Assembly: GCA_018652475.1 (NCBI GenBank)
Contig: JABICB010000010.1
Location: forward strand, 1-52,157
DNA from: an archaeon
Lineage (GTDB): Archaea > Nanobdellota > Nanobdellia > SCGC-AAA011-G17 > PNOQ01
DNA: 52,157 bases
Direction: 5' to 3'
A program made the position numbers and the translations under genes. This document shows, piece after piece, positions 42,764-51,355 of this stretch (positions within the stretch are counted from its first letter, which is position 1; every line of letters starts with the position of its first letter). The notes below the pieces were generated by a model. It did not search any database, was not told where the DNA came from, and was given only the letters and a program-made list of their open reading frames with translations.

Positions 42764-43162
42764 TCATTTGAATAATTTACCGAAACTTATTTTGTCACCA
42801 TAATTTAAGAAAGAAGAATGATGTTTTGGCTCTTTAAAATCATTATCCATTTCATGTTTTATTCCACACCAATAACTTTCAGTCCTTGCACCAATTTCAG
42901 AAGTGTAATTTATTAGCCCATTTAAGTATCCACAATATGCACAATTTAATTTTTCTATTGGATTCAAATATGCTAATTTATGCCTATCTAATTTTATGTA
43001 TTTATCTCTATTTACAATATCAAGATCATACAGTCTAAATCCTACATGGTGATATACCTCTAGAAATGCATCTAAAAATAAGAATGGTATGATTAATGAA
43101 TAAATGAATGGTGCTGAAATTAAATGTTTCAATCTCTGGTTCTTTACTAGCCTATATTTCAT
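42764..43162 (-). CDS. conserved-type hypothetical with CxYCGY and WCxIKH motifs
   Basis: 132 residues. One hydrophobic stretch, FIYSLIIPFLFLDAFLEVYH, near the N-terminus. The C-terminal part has NCAYCGYLNGLINYTSEIGA and RTESYWCGIKHE. This 'CxYCGYxNG...EI..RTE.YWCxIKH' block occurs in a widespread uncharacterised family of small proteins, from memory. It should bind a metal through its Cys/His residues. The ORF start follows the MFS gene by about 140 bases that contain a structured element. Confidence 0.7.
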   Translation of the reverse strand: MKYRLVKNQRLKHLISAPFIYSLIIPFLFLDAFLEVYHHVGFRLYDLDIVNRDKYIKLDRHKLAYLNPIEKLNCAYCGYLNGLINYTSEIGARTESYWCGIKHEMDNDFKEPKHHSSFLNYGDKISFGKLFK

Positions 43163-43233
43163 TGTTTTTTTTTGTACTTCTTTATTTTTAAAAGTTTAGT
43201 TAATCTTTTAAACCTTTTAGAATTTTATACTTT

Positions 43234-43297
43234 GACGTTTCGGACACCTTCCGACCTTGCACACGCATATGGTATGAAAGAAGGTCACAAAAACGTC
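43234..43297. other. candidate structured RNA or bidirectional hairpin
   Basis: GACGTTT (43234-43240) pairs with AAACGTC (43291-43297). Inside are CGGA-cacct-TCCG (43241-43253) and GACCTT (43253-43258) pairing with AAGGTC (43281-43286), the latter holding CATA-TGG-TATG. The two inner helices share one G, so they may alternate. The element is G+C-rich against an AT-rich background. Confidence 0.5.
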
Positions 43298-43299
43298 TT

Positions 43300-44442
43300 T
43301 CATTTTTTATATACTAAAAACATTAATGATCCTAATATTGCTAACATAAACATCCAGAAATAACTAGTCATAAAACTTAATGTTAAGAAAGTTAAAGAAT
43401 ATGCCGAATTCAATGTAAACTCTCTTGTCGCTATATAACATAGGGTTTGCTTTTTTCTAGCATTACTATAACAGAACTTATTGAATCCCATGTTTGTTGT
43501 TGTTTTCGATGCATTGTGAACTGAATCTGCTATGAAAACTCCGATGGTTGATTTAAGAAATATTTTTATTGACCAAATTATTGTATTTATTATTATGCTC
43601 GCCCTATAGAATAAATTTATTTTTTTATCAATTTTTCTTGAAACTATGTACGTTACTAATATTGAAAATAATAGTGAAATAGTATATAGTAATCCTAATG
43701 TTGTAAATTTTTGATCTAGAATATTGTAAAAAATGTATACTGGCCAAACTACTGAAGCAATTGCCAATTCAATACCATAACCTGCAGAAGCAATGGTATC
43801 TTTCCTTTTGAATTTACTCTTTTTTATTCCTTCTATAATCGATAAATTAATTTTTTCATGTTTATCTTTTCTTAATAGCAAAGGAATCATTGATAATACT
43901 AAAATCATTATTGAAATTAAAAACACTGTTGCAAAATCAGTCTTTGTTAGTAAATATGCTCCAGTTATTGGGCCGAGTGCAACTGCAAGAGATCCAACTA
44001 TTTTTGCAGAACCTATTGCCTTTCCTGCTGATTTATTTTTTGTAGACTTTGCAAAGTCTGCATGATAGCCTACCCAATATAGGCAAAAACTTATTCCCCC
44101 TATAATTGGAATTATTAAAACTGTAATACCTGCAGCAGTAATTTTTTCCAAAGAGTGTAGCATTAAATAAAACAGAATTGAAAAGGGTGTACTAAGTACC
44201 ATTAAATGTTTATAACCGAATTTTGCCGCTAATTTTGCAGCAGGATAAGCAGTTAGTGCATGTGCTGCACTAGCAACCATGAAAAATAAAAAAACTGTTT
44301 GTATTGAATATCCTAATTTTATTAAATATATTGGAATAAATACTGTGATTAAAGAGAATGCAAATAATCTTAATGCCAAACTTGTAAAAATACTATTTAG
44401 TTCTGTTCTTAAAAATATATTGTGGTGTTGATGTATGTGCAT
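43300..44442 (-). CDS. MFS-type membrane transporter
   Basis: 380 residues with about ten to eleven hydrophobic helices and the major facilitator layout: an N-terminal half with LGYSIQTVFLFFMVASAAHA and AAKLAAKFGYKHLMVLSTPF (the G-x-K-like loop between helices 2 and 3), a central basic loop (LLRKDKHEKINLSIIEGIKK) and a C-terminal half. The N-terminus has MHIHQHHN, a small His cluster that could bind metal. Substrate unknown. Confidence 0.85.
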   Translation of the reverse strand: MHIHQHHNIFLRTELNSIFTSLALRLFAFSLITVFIPIYLIKLGYSIQTVFLFFMVASAAHALTAYPAAKLAAKFGYKHLMVLSTPFSILFYLMLHSLEKITAAGITVLIIPIIGGISFCLYWVGYHADFAKSTKNKSAGKAIGSAKIVGSLAVALGPITGAYLLTKTDFATVFLISIMILVLSMIPLLLRKDKHEKINLSIIEGIKKSKFKRKDTIASAGYGIELAIASVVWPVYIFYNILDQKFTTLGLLYTISLLFSILVTYIVSRKIDKKINLFYRASIIINTIIWSIKIFLKSTIGVFIADSVHNASKTTTNMGFNKFCYSNARKKQTLCYIATREFTLNSAYSLTFLTLSFMTSYFWMFMLAILGSLMFLVYKK

Positions 44443-44520
44443 AGTTGAACTTTAGTTTTTGTTTATTTAAAGTTTTTGAACTTCCAAAACTCTTTTAATG
44501 GTTCGTTAATTACTTTTTTT

Positions 44521-44871
44521 ATGAAAATTAAGTATATTGGCTATTCTACACTAGTAGGAATGTTATCGGTAGGAGGAATTTTATTCTTTAATAATTCAGA
44601 TCCCACAGTGCTGACAACTTCTGAAGAAATAATTAGTGCCGAAAGTGGATTAATTAGTATGCATGAAAGATTAATTGATTCTGAATATTATGGAAAAGCT
44701 CATTCTACTCTGAATTGTGCGGAATCCATTAGATCTGGACAACAATATCTTGATAAATTTAACTCATTAGAGCATTTAATCAGTTTGAAGAAAGCAAATA
44801 CAGAAATTAGAACACTTAAAAGATATGATGTTGTTGATGAAAAACTCATGAAAGAAATTGATAACTTTTAA
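44521..44871 (+). CDS. small exported or membrane-anchored hypothetical protein
   Basis: 116 residues from ATG 44521; an upstream in-frame TTG at 44476 is rejected. Signal/anchor helix MKIKYIGYSTLVGMLSVGGI is followed by an acidic, helical domain, EEIISAESGLISMHERLIDS and SLKKANTEIRTLKRYDVVDE. It precedes the AAA ATPase by 33 bases and could share a transcript with it. Function unknown. Confidence 0.55.
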   Translation: MKIKYIGYSTLVGMLSVGGILFFNNSDPTVLTTSEEIISAESGLISMHERLIDSEYYGKAHSTLNCAESIRSGQQYLDKFNSLEHLISLKKANTEIRTLKRYDVVDEKLMKEIDNF

Positions 44872-44904
44872 AAATAGATTTGCATTCTCTTTTTTGTGAA
44901 ATAA

Positions 44905-46404
44905 ATGTTTGAAGTTGAAGTTAACAAAAATTTAGAAAAATTATATGATTCTTTTATTCCTAAAATGAATTATATCATTGGAAAAATTGATATTGATGAA
45001 GGTGGGATCGATAGTATCGAAACTACTTTGGCTATTTTCAAAGAAGGATATGCCTTGGATACAATAGTTGCAATTTCTGAAAATATTTATTTACCTCACA
45101 AATCTATGGAATTCGAGCTTAATAGGGAAATTGAATCTGAAGCACACCAAGATGATCTTTATGGAGTTTTTGGCGGAAATAAGACTCAATTCACGTTAAG
45201 AAAGAATGGATTAAATCATTTTATTGAAAGATATGCTGATGTTGGAATGGTTGTTCTAACTTCTGATGATGATTACACAAATAAAGATGTCTTTGAAATA
45301 ATGATTAAAGATCATGCAGATCTAATATCTAATTTCATTAATTCACATTATCTTGAAACGCAATCTGAATCTCCCGAATTAATTTATAATATTGGAAAGA
45401 AATCTAAGGAACAAGCAATAGGTTCTGAATTAGTAAAAAGTATTGTTGATAATGTTAAAAAAAATAACACCAAACTTAGTAAGGAATTAGTTTCATTGGA
45501 AAAGAAAATTGAAATATCTAATCCCCAGATCAGTTTTAATAGAATAGGTGGTTGTGAATATGGGAAAAAAGAGATGGATAGAATCTATGAAGATATTATC
45601 CATGGTGATCGTGCAATGTTTTTTGGTCGAAATCCTGAGAAGAAAAAGGGATACTTAATTACTGGAGAATCAGGAAGTGGAAAAACATTATTGGTGAAAG
45701 CACTTGCAAGTAAGTTGAAAAATGATCTTGATAACAAAATTAAATTTTATGCAGTTAATTATGAAAATATAACTTCTATTTATAGGGGTGGCGAAGCTCA
45801 GGCTACTGGCAATATATTCAAACTTGTTGAAAAGAATGAAAAAAATAATTTGAAAACTCTATTATTCTTAGATGAAGTTCATTTAATTGCACAAAGAAAA
45901 TTATCTTCTAGTGTTAATAATGAAGCACTAGATACTTTGTTATCTCATTTAGATGGTATGAATGAACATAGGGGTTTGACTACTATTGGAGCAACATATA
46001 TGCCAGTAAATTCATTGGATACTGCATTTGTTCGAAGATTAAATCGGACCATCGAGGTTGGAAAACCTGATGTTGAGGGCCGTGAAGAAATTTTTAAAAT
46101 TTATTTCGATAGAAAATCTACAATTGCTGGAGGAGTAGGCAATAAATGTTTATTTTGTGATCTTGATATATCTAAGATCGCTGAAACAAGCGATGGTTTG
46201 AATGGGAGCCATATTGAATCTATTGTTGAAAGAGTTGTTGATGCTAAGGAAGATGAAGTTATGTCTAAAATTAAAGGGAAATTTAGTGATCTAAAATTAC
46301 ACAGGGCATTTACTGCTGTGACTACAGAAGATGTATTGAATGCTATTGAAGAATATCCATTAAAAGAAAAAGAGAAAAAGAGAATTGGATTTGGACTTAA
46401 ATAA
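44905..46404 (+). CDS. AAA ATPase with unique N-terminal domain
   Basis: 499 residues. An N-terminal ~200-residue part (acidic, unlike known N-domains) precedes one classical AAA module: FNRIGGCEYGKKEMDRI, Walker A GESGSGKT (254-261), pore loop IYRGGEAQATGN (near 291-302), Walker B LLFLDEVHL (Asp323, Glu324), sensor 1 GATYMP, and arginine-finger region DTAFVRRLNRTIEVGKPD. A single module suggests a hexameric unfoldase or remodeller of the Cdc48/FtsH branch, without a protease domain. The pore-loop codons are repeated at 39517. Confidence 0.85.
   Translation: MFEVEVNKNLEKLYDSFIPKMNYIIGKIDIDEGGIDSIETTLAIFKEGYALDTIVAISENIYLPHKSMEFELNREIESEAHQDDLYGVFGGNKTQFTLRKNGLNHFIERYADVGMVVLTSDDDYTNKDVFEIMIKDHADLISNFINSHYLETQSESPELIYNIGKKSKEQAIGSELVKSIVDNVKKNNTKLSKELVSLEKKIEISNPQISFNRIGGCEYGKKEMDRIYEDIIHGDRAMFFGRNPEKKKGYLITGESGSGKTLLVKALASKLKNDLDNKIKFYAVNYENITSIYRGGEAQATGNIFKLVEKNEKNNLKTLLFLDEVHLIAQRKLSSSVNNEALDTLLSHLDGMNEHRGLTTIGATYMPVNSLDTAFVRRLNRTIEVGKPDVEGREEIFKIYFDRKSTIAGGVGNKCLFCDLDISKIAETSDGLNGSHIESIVERVVDAKEDEVMSKIKGKFSDLKLHRAFTAVTTEDVLNAIEEYPLKEKEKKRIGFGLK
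45764..45814 (+). repeat. AAA pore-loop segment shared with 39517-39567
   Basis: Parent copy of the 51-base repeat, in frame in the AAA gene at residues 287-304. Only two base differences to the fragment at 39.5 kb, so the copy is recent or kept by selection. Confidence 0.9.
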
Positions 46405-46445
46405 ATTTAAATAGAGTAAATTCTGAATATTGTTGAGGTGATACT

Positions 46446-46652
46446 ATGATTGAAGCAATATTATTTTATCTAGTTTTGACCGATAGTTTGCTTGCTAATA
46501 TTTTTGCATGGACTAATAAGAAATGGTACAAGAAGAGATATAAAAAACTGGCAAAACATTTACCGCTGACTAAGGCTTGGTGTTTTATTTATTTAGCTTT
46601 TGTTCTGTGGGTAGGTAGTTTGTTATACAGAATGGGTGCATTATTAATTTAA
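46446..46652 (+). CDS. small two-helix membrane protein
   Basis: 68 residues. Two transmembrane helices, MIEAILFYLVLTDSLLANIF and TKAWCFIYLAFVLWVGSLLY, with a strongly basic loop NKKWYKKRYKKLAKHL between them. GAGGTGAT ends 4 bases before the ATG, one of the strongest Shine-Dalgarno matches in the window. It overlaps the 3' end of the convergent hydrolase by 9 bases. Function unknown. Confidence 0.6.
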   Translation: MIEAILFYLVLTDSLLANIFAWTNKKWYKKRYKKLAKHLPLTKAWCFIYLAFVLWVGSLLYRMGALLI

Positions 46653-47375
46653 TGCACTTTTTAATTTTTTTAAAAATATTATGCATTCATCCAGGATTTC
46701 TTGTTTAGATTCTTGCTTTGAATACCTATGGTCTGCACCCTTTATTATTTTTAAAGTTCCATCTTGTGAATTTTTTAAAAAGATATTTGCTTCTTCTATC
46801 GGTACAACTTCATCTTTATCACCATGAAAAATTAAAATTGGTTTTTTCAATTTTAAAATATTATTTACTGGATTATATTTTTTATAATCAGTTATGAATG
46901 ATTCTTTAATGAAAATATCTTCAATTAATCTATAGTTGTTGCCAATTTTTTCTAACTTGTCTAGATATCCTAAATAATTTGCCCTTCCACTTAATAATAT
47001 TGCTCCTTTAACGGAGATATCTTTACTAAACTCTAATGCTGTTAAAACTGAAAAACTATTTCCAACTATTATTATATTATCTGTTCGAATCTCATTAATT
47101 TGTGAAAGAACTAAATCTATTTCTCCTAATTGTTTTGATATTGTTGCATCTTGTAGTTTTCCTTCACTTTCTCCATGTCCAGAAAAATCAAACTGTATTG
47201 TATTAAATTGTGAATTTGGAAGGTGTTTTGCTAGAAAATGTATAGTTTTATTTTCTTTTTTGCCAGTAATTGCATGCAATATCAATATGGTTAATTTTGA
47301 ATCTGTTACCTTATTAATCTCACAAACAATATTTTCTCCTTGTTTATTTTTTATAATTTTCCTTATTAATTTCAT
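46644..47375 (-). CDS. alpha/beta hydrolase (serine aminopeptidase/lipase-like)
   Basis: 243 residues from ATG 47375 (a longer frame from 47444 lies inside the Nudix gene). Catalytic triad: Ser107 in VGNSFSV, Asp in HGDKDEVVP, His in GADHRYS. Oxyanion region ILHAITGKK and QFDFSGHGESEG. Cytoplasmic esterase or acylpeptidase of the COG1073 type. Its start overlaps the Nudix stop as ATGA, so both enzymes come from one transcript. Confidence 0.88.
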   Translation of the reverse strand: MKLIRKIIKNKQGENIVCEINKVTDSKLTILILHAITGKKENKTIHFLAKHLPNSQFNTIQFDFSGHGESEGKLQDATISKQLGEIDLVLSQINEIRTDNIIIVGNSFSVLTALEFSKDISVKGAILLSGRANYLGYLDKLEKIGNNYRLIEDIFIKESFITDYKKYNPVNNILKLKKPILIFHGDKDEVVPIEEANIFLKNSQDGTLKIIKGADHRYSKQESKQEILDECIIFLKKLKSALN

Positions 47376-47878
47376 TTTAATTTCTTTTCTATTATTTTTA
47401 TTGCAGAATCTATCATTACCTTTCCAGTATCGCCCCAAGGACAATATTCTAGAAATTGTTCTGGCTTGATAAAAATTCGTTCATTGATTAGGTCTTCTGC
47501 TGGATCTTCTGTTTGTTCGTTTATTTTTGAAATTTTTCCACAACATCTTATATATAATTCTTCTTTTTTATCTAAGGTTATTGCTTTAATATATCCTAGA
47601 TGTAATAAATCTTCTTTTTTTATTTCTATATCTGCTTCTTCATTTGCTTCCCTTATTGCAGTCTCTTTCCAATTTTTGTCTTCTAATTCAGGACCTCCGC
47701 CGGGAAGTCTCCAGCCCCTTTCTTTAGTTGGCCTAACTAAACATATGCTTCCAGAATTATCAAATAAAACAGCATATACTTGTTTAATCTTTTTTTTATC
47801 TAACTTTGAGCAATCTTTAGAAGATTTCCAAGTAATAGAATATTCAACCCCTTTCCAGATTATTTTATCTGTTGTCAT
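47372..47878 (-). CDS. Nudix hydrolase
   Basis: 168 residues. The Nudix box runs from Gly61 to about residue 83: GGPELEDKNWKETAIREANE then EAD, giving G-x5-E-x7-REx2E-E with Ala in place of the usual Gly. The N-terminal 30 residues (MTTDKIIWKGVEYSITWKSS) add a small beta extension. It cleaves a nucleoside diphosphate derivative; the substrate cannot be told from sequence. Upstream member of an operon with the alpha/beta hydrolase. Confidence 0.88.
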   Translation of the reverse strand: MTTDKIIWKGVEYSITWKSSKDCSKLDKKKIKQVYAVLFDNSGSICLVRPTKERGWRLPGGGPELEDKNWKETAIREANEEADIEIKKEDLLHLGYIKAITLDKKEELYIRCCGKISKINEQTEDPAEDLINERIFIKPEQFLEYCPWGDTGKVMIDSAIKIIEKKLK

Positions 47879-47958
47879 TACTTGATATGTTATTTATTGA
47901 GATTATAAATTTTTTTATTCTTAGTAACTTTTTTAAATAAAACTAGTTAAGTTATAGT

Positions 47959-50400
47959 ATGGATTTTCATAAGATTGAGAAGAAGTGGCAAAAGAAATGG
48001 GAAGATGAGAAAATCTTCGAAGTTAAAGAATCTAAAAAAGATAAATATTATGTTTTAGAGATGTTTCCATATCCTTCAGGTTCTGGACTTCACATGGGTC
48101 ATGCTTTCAATTATACTATTGGTGATATTCTTACTCGTTTTAAAAGAATGCAAGGATTCAATGTTATGTATCCGATGGGTTACGATTCTTTTGGTTTGCC
48201 AGCTGAAAATGCAGCCATAAAAAATAAAGCTCATCCTAAAAAATTTACAGAAGATGCTATAAAAAATTATATTTCTCAACAAAAAAGTCTTGGTCTTAGT
48301 TATGATTGGAGCAAGATGATCAAAACTAGTTCTCCAGAGTATTATAAATGGGATCAATGGATTTTTTCAAAAATGTTTGAAAAGGGATTGGCTTACAAAA
48401 AAACTTCTCCAGTAAATTGGTGTCCTGAATGTAACACAGTCCTAGCTAATGAACAAGTTCATAATGGATATTGTTGGAGACATGAAGATACTAAAGTCGA
48501 GATTAAAAAACTAAATCAATGGTACTTAAAAATTACTGATTATGCTGATGAACTCTATGATGGTTTAGAGAAATTGAAAGAATGGCCAGATTCTATAAAG
48601 AAACTTCAAAAAAATTGGATAGGAAAAAGTTTTGGAACTGAAATTAATTTCGAGATTGAAGGAGAAAAATGGCCAATTTTCACAACAAGAGCAGACACCC
48701 TGTTTGGTGTAACTTTCTTGGTTATCTCTGCACAACATTCTAAATTATTTGATATTGTTAGTGATGAACAAAAAAATAAAGTTAGTAAATTTGTTAGTAA
48801 ATTAAATTCTGTTAGTTCTGAAGATATAGAAAAACTTGAGAAAGAAGGAATATTTACAGGCAGTTATGCTACTCATCCTTTGACTGGGGAAAAAATACCC
48901 GTTTATGCAGGTAACTTTGTATTGGCAGAGTATGGTTCTGGAATGGTGATGGCAGTACCTGCACATGATCAAAGGGATTATGAATTTGCAAAAAAATATG
49001 ATATTCCTATCAAAATAGTAATCAGTGCTGATGGAAAAAGGACTAAATTAGATCGAGCATTTACTGAACAAGGAATTTTATTTGATTCTGGTGAATTCTC
49101 CGGATTAAATTCATTCCAAGCTAAACAAAACATAACTAAATACTTGACTTCTAAAAAACTTGGTAAGAAAACTAAGAACTTTAGAATTAGAGATTGGTTA
49201 ATTTCTAGGCAAAGATTCTGGGGAACACCAATTCCAATAATTTACTGTGAAGATTGTGGTCCAGTTGCTGTTCCTGAAAAAGATCTTCCCGTTGAACTTC
49301 CAACAAATATAAAATTTGATAGCTCTGAAAATCCTTTAAAGAAAAATAAAACATTCTTAGAAGCAAATTGCCCAAAATGTGGTAAAAAAGGTAGAAGAGA
49401 AACTGATACTATGGATACTTTTGTTAACTCCTCATGGTATTATCTTAGATATTGTGATTCTGGTAATGATAAGAAGATATTTAACAAGTCTAAAGTAAAT
49501 TATTGGGCTCCAGTTGACACATACATAGGTGGAAAAGAACATGCATGTATGCACCTTATTTATATCAGATTTTATACTAAATTTTTGAGAGATTTGGGTC
49601 TTTTAAATTTTGATGAGCCTGCTGTTCGTCTATTTAACCAAGGAATGTTACATGGCGAAGATGGCGAAAAGATGAGTAAGTCGAAAGGTAATGTTGTGCT
49701 GCCAGAAAGCGTTTCCAAAGAGTATGGAATTGATACTGCTAGATTATTTTTAATTTCGATTGCTTCCCCGGACAAAGATATTGATTGGGATGTGAAAGGA
49801 ATTGAAGGGAGCTCAAGATTTTTGAACAAAGTTTTTGAGAAGGTTTCTAGTTTGAAAATTAGTAAAACTAGTGCTAGACTTTCTAGTAAATTAAATAAAA
49901 CAATAAAAGAAGTTAGTTCAGATATTGAAGAGTTTAAATATAATTTAGCCGTTATTAAACTTAGATCATTATTCGACGCTATTGAAGAGATTAGTAAAAA
50001 AGATTTAGAAAGTGCTTTGAAACTATTGTCTCCATTCTGCCCACATATTGCTGAAGAACTTTGGTCTAAAATTGGTGGAAAAGGTTTTATTAGTTTAGCT
50101 AAATGGCCAAAAGTTGATGAGTCTAAAATTGATGAATCTTTTGAGAAACAAGATTTAATGGTTAGTAAATTGATTGAAGATATAAATAATATTTCTAAAA
50201 TTGTTCCCGGAAAAAAGAAAGTGTTTGTTTACGTCCTACCTAATGAAAAACAAGATTATTTGGATAATTTAGAGAGTATTAAAGTTAGAACTAGTATTTC
50301 TGATTTAACTATCTATGCAGTTAATGATAAAGATAAAAAAGATCCCGAGAATAAATCTAAGAAAGTAAAACCCGGTAGGCCAGGAATTCATTTTGAATGA
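47959..50400 (+). CDS. leuS: leucyl-tRNA synthetase, bacterial type
   Basis: 813 residues. Class I signatures HMGH (45-48) and KMSKS (571-575). The zinc-like insert CPECNTVLANEQVHNGYCWR comes before the editing domain (FTTRADTLFGVTFLVI, YGSGMVMAVPAHDQRDYEFA); this order, and motifs such as GYDSFGLPAENAA, are those of bacterial LeuRS, whereas the archaeal/eukaryotic form has the editing domain placed differently and is longer. It lacks the archaeal C-terminal extension. Attaches leucine to tRNA-Leu. TTTTTTAAATAA near 47931 gives a leaderless start. Confidence 0.95.
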   Translation: MDFHKIEKKWQKKWEDEKIFEVKESKKDKYYVLEMFPYPSGSGLHMGHAFNYTIGDILTRFKRMQGFNVMYPMGYDSFGLPAENAAIKNKAHPKKFTEDAIKNYISQQKSLGLSYDWSKMIKTSSPEYYKWDQWIFSKMFEKGLAYKKTSPVNWCPECNTVLANEQVHNGYCWRHEDTKVEIKKLNQWYLKITDYADELYDGLEKLKEWPDSIKKLQKNWIGKSFGTEINFEIEGEKWPIFTTRADTLFGVTFLVISAQHSKLFDIVSDEQKNKVSKFVSKLNSVSSEDIEKLEKEGIFTGSYATHPLTGEKIPVYAGNFVLAEYGSGMVMAVPAHDQRDYEFAKKYDIPIKIVISADGKRTKLDRAFTEQGILFDSGEFSGLNSFQAKQNITKYLTSKKLGKKTKNFRIRDWLISRQRFWGTPIPIIYCEDCGPVAVPEKDLPVELPTNIKFDSSENPLKKNKTFLEANCPKCGKKGRRETDTMDTFVNSSWYYLRYCDSGNDKKIFNKSKVNYWAPVDTYIGGKEHACMHLIYIRFYTKFLRDLGLLNFDEPAVRLFNQGMLHGEDGEKMSKSKGNVVLPESVSKEYGIDTARLFLISIASPDKDIDWDVKGIEGSSRFLNKVFEKVSSLKISKTSARLSSKLNKTIKEVSSDIEEFKYNLAVIKLRSLFDAIEEISKKDLESALKLLSPFCPHIAEELWSKIGGKGFISLAKWPKVDESKIDESFEKQDLMVSKLIEDINNISKIVPGKKKVFVYVLPNEKQDYLDNLESIKVRTSISDLTIYAVNDKDKKDPENKSKKVKPGRPGIHFE

Positions 50401-50441
50401 TTAAATTTATAAAATCAGGATTATTATGAGTCCATTAGATA

Positions 50442-51191
50442 ATGGAAATAAAACTAGATAAAATATACGAATCCCAACGTTCTGAAAATCAAGATATAGT
50501 CGATTTTGATAAGAATCATAAAAAAAGACCTTCATGGGTTAAGGCAGATTTAGATAAAAAAATAATATTTATAAAAATATTAGTTGATGGAGAGGCATTC
50601 TGGTATAGGAGATATTTTGAAAATTTTTATTTTATTTTTGAACCTACTTCTGAAGATTATAAAAATTATTATAATGAAATTGCTGATAAATATGAACAAT
50701 ATGTCCCATATAATAAAAAACTTGTAGGAAAATTATTAAATTTCTTTAATGAATTAAATATTAGAAAATCTGCTAAAATATTAGATGTTGGATCAGGTAC
50801 TGGAATTGTTACGGAAGGCATTGTGAAGGGAGGATATTCAAATATTACTTTGCTTGATCTCTCTGAAAATGAATTAAATATTGCTAAAGCTAAGGGTATT
50901 TTAAAAAATGCAAACTATCAAAATATCGATTTAACACAGGAGGATATTGAAGGAAAATTTGATTTAATTTTCGGAACTATGTCCCTAGAATATTTCAAGG
51001 GCGAAAAAATGGTAGGTGTTCTTAAAAAAATCCATAATGCTCTTTCCGAAAAAGGTAAAGTTATTGTGATCGATAGGCATATTTATTCAGAATTTAATGA
51101 ATTTTTTAAAGAAATTGAAAATGGAAAATTTGAGTTAGAAACTCCTGATGGAACTTACGATTATTTTTATTATGTTGGTGAAAAGAAATGA
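50442..51191 (+). CDS. SAM-dependent methyltransferase, C-terminus frameshifted
   Basis: 249 residues as read. The first 65 residues are a small beta-rich domain (KKIIFIKILVDGEAFWYRRY), followed by a class I methyltransferase: motif I ILDVGSGTG (113-121), motif II LLDLSENELN, motif IV LIFGTMSLEY and post-I helices. The frame stops at TGA 51189-51191 after GEKK, shortly after a run of A. Deleting one A in 51186-51188 would let it continue for 54 more residues to 51351. Methyl acceptor unknown. Confidence 0.8.
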   Translation: MEIKLDKIYESQRSENQDIVDFDKNHKKRPSWVKADLDKKIIFIKILVDGEAFWYRRYFENFYFIFEPTSEDYKNYYNEIADKYEQYVPYNKKLVGKLLNFFNELNIRKSAKILDVGSGTGIVTEGIVKGGYSNITLLDLSENELNIAKAKGILKNANYQNIDLTQEDIEGKFDLIFGTMSLEYFKGEKMVGVLKKIHNALSEKGKVIVIDRHIYSEFNEFFKEIENGKFELETPDGTYDYFYYVGEKK

Positions 51192-51351
51192 TATATTATC
51201 AAAATTAAGAGAAGTGGAAATTGTATCAATATTTTTTGTAAGTGATTTATTAATTGAAGATAACTGGGAACCAGGATTCCACAAAGTAGATTATAAGAAA
51301 AACATGCATGATGTTTTAGATTTGAGTATAGAATTTCTTCAAGAAATTTGA
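51189..51351 (+). pseudogene. detached C-terminal part of the methyltransferase
   Basis: In the next frame, NDILSKLREVEIVSIFFVSD then LLIEDNWEPGFHKVDYKKNM and HDVLDLSIEFLQEI follow directly on from the methyltransferase. The stretch has the composition and secondary structure of the normal last strands and helix of such enzymes and has no start codon of its own. It is best read as the original C-terminus separated by a one-base insertion (sequencing error, recent mutation or programmed slip). Confidence 0.65.
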
Positions 51352-51355
51352 ATGA

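Noticed and set aside
43172-43363. 63-residue plus-strand frame over the structured element
   Set aside because: It crosses the G+C-rich inverted repeats and the 3' end of the transporter gene; no promoter or family match.
47376-47444. Longer alpha/beta hydrolase
   Set aside because: The extra 23 residues lie within the Nudix gene and the ATGA overlap marks ATG 47375 as the start.
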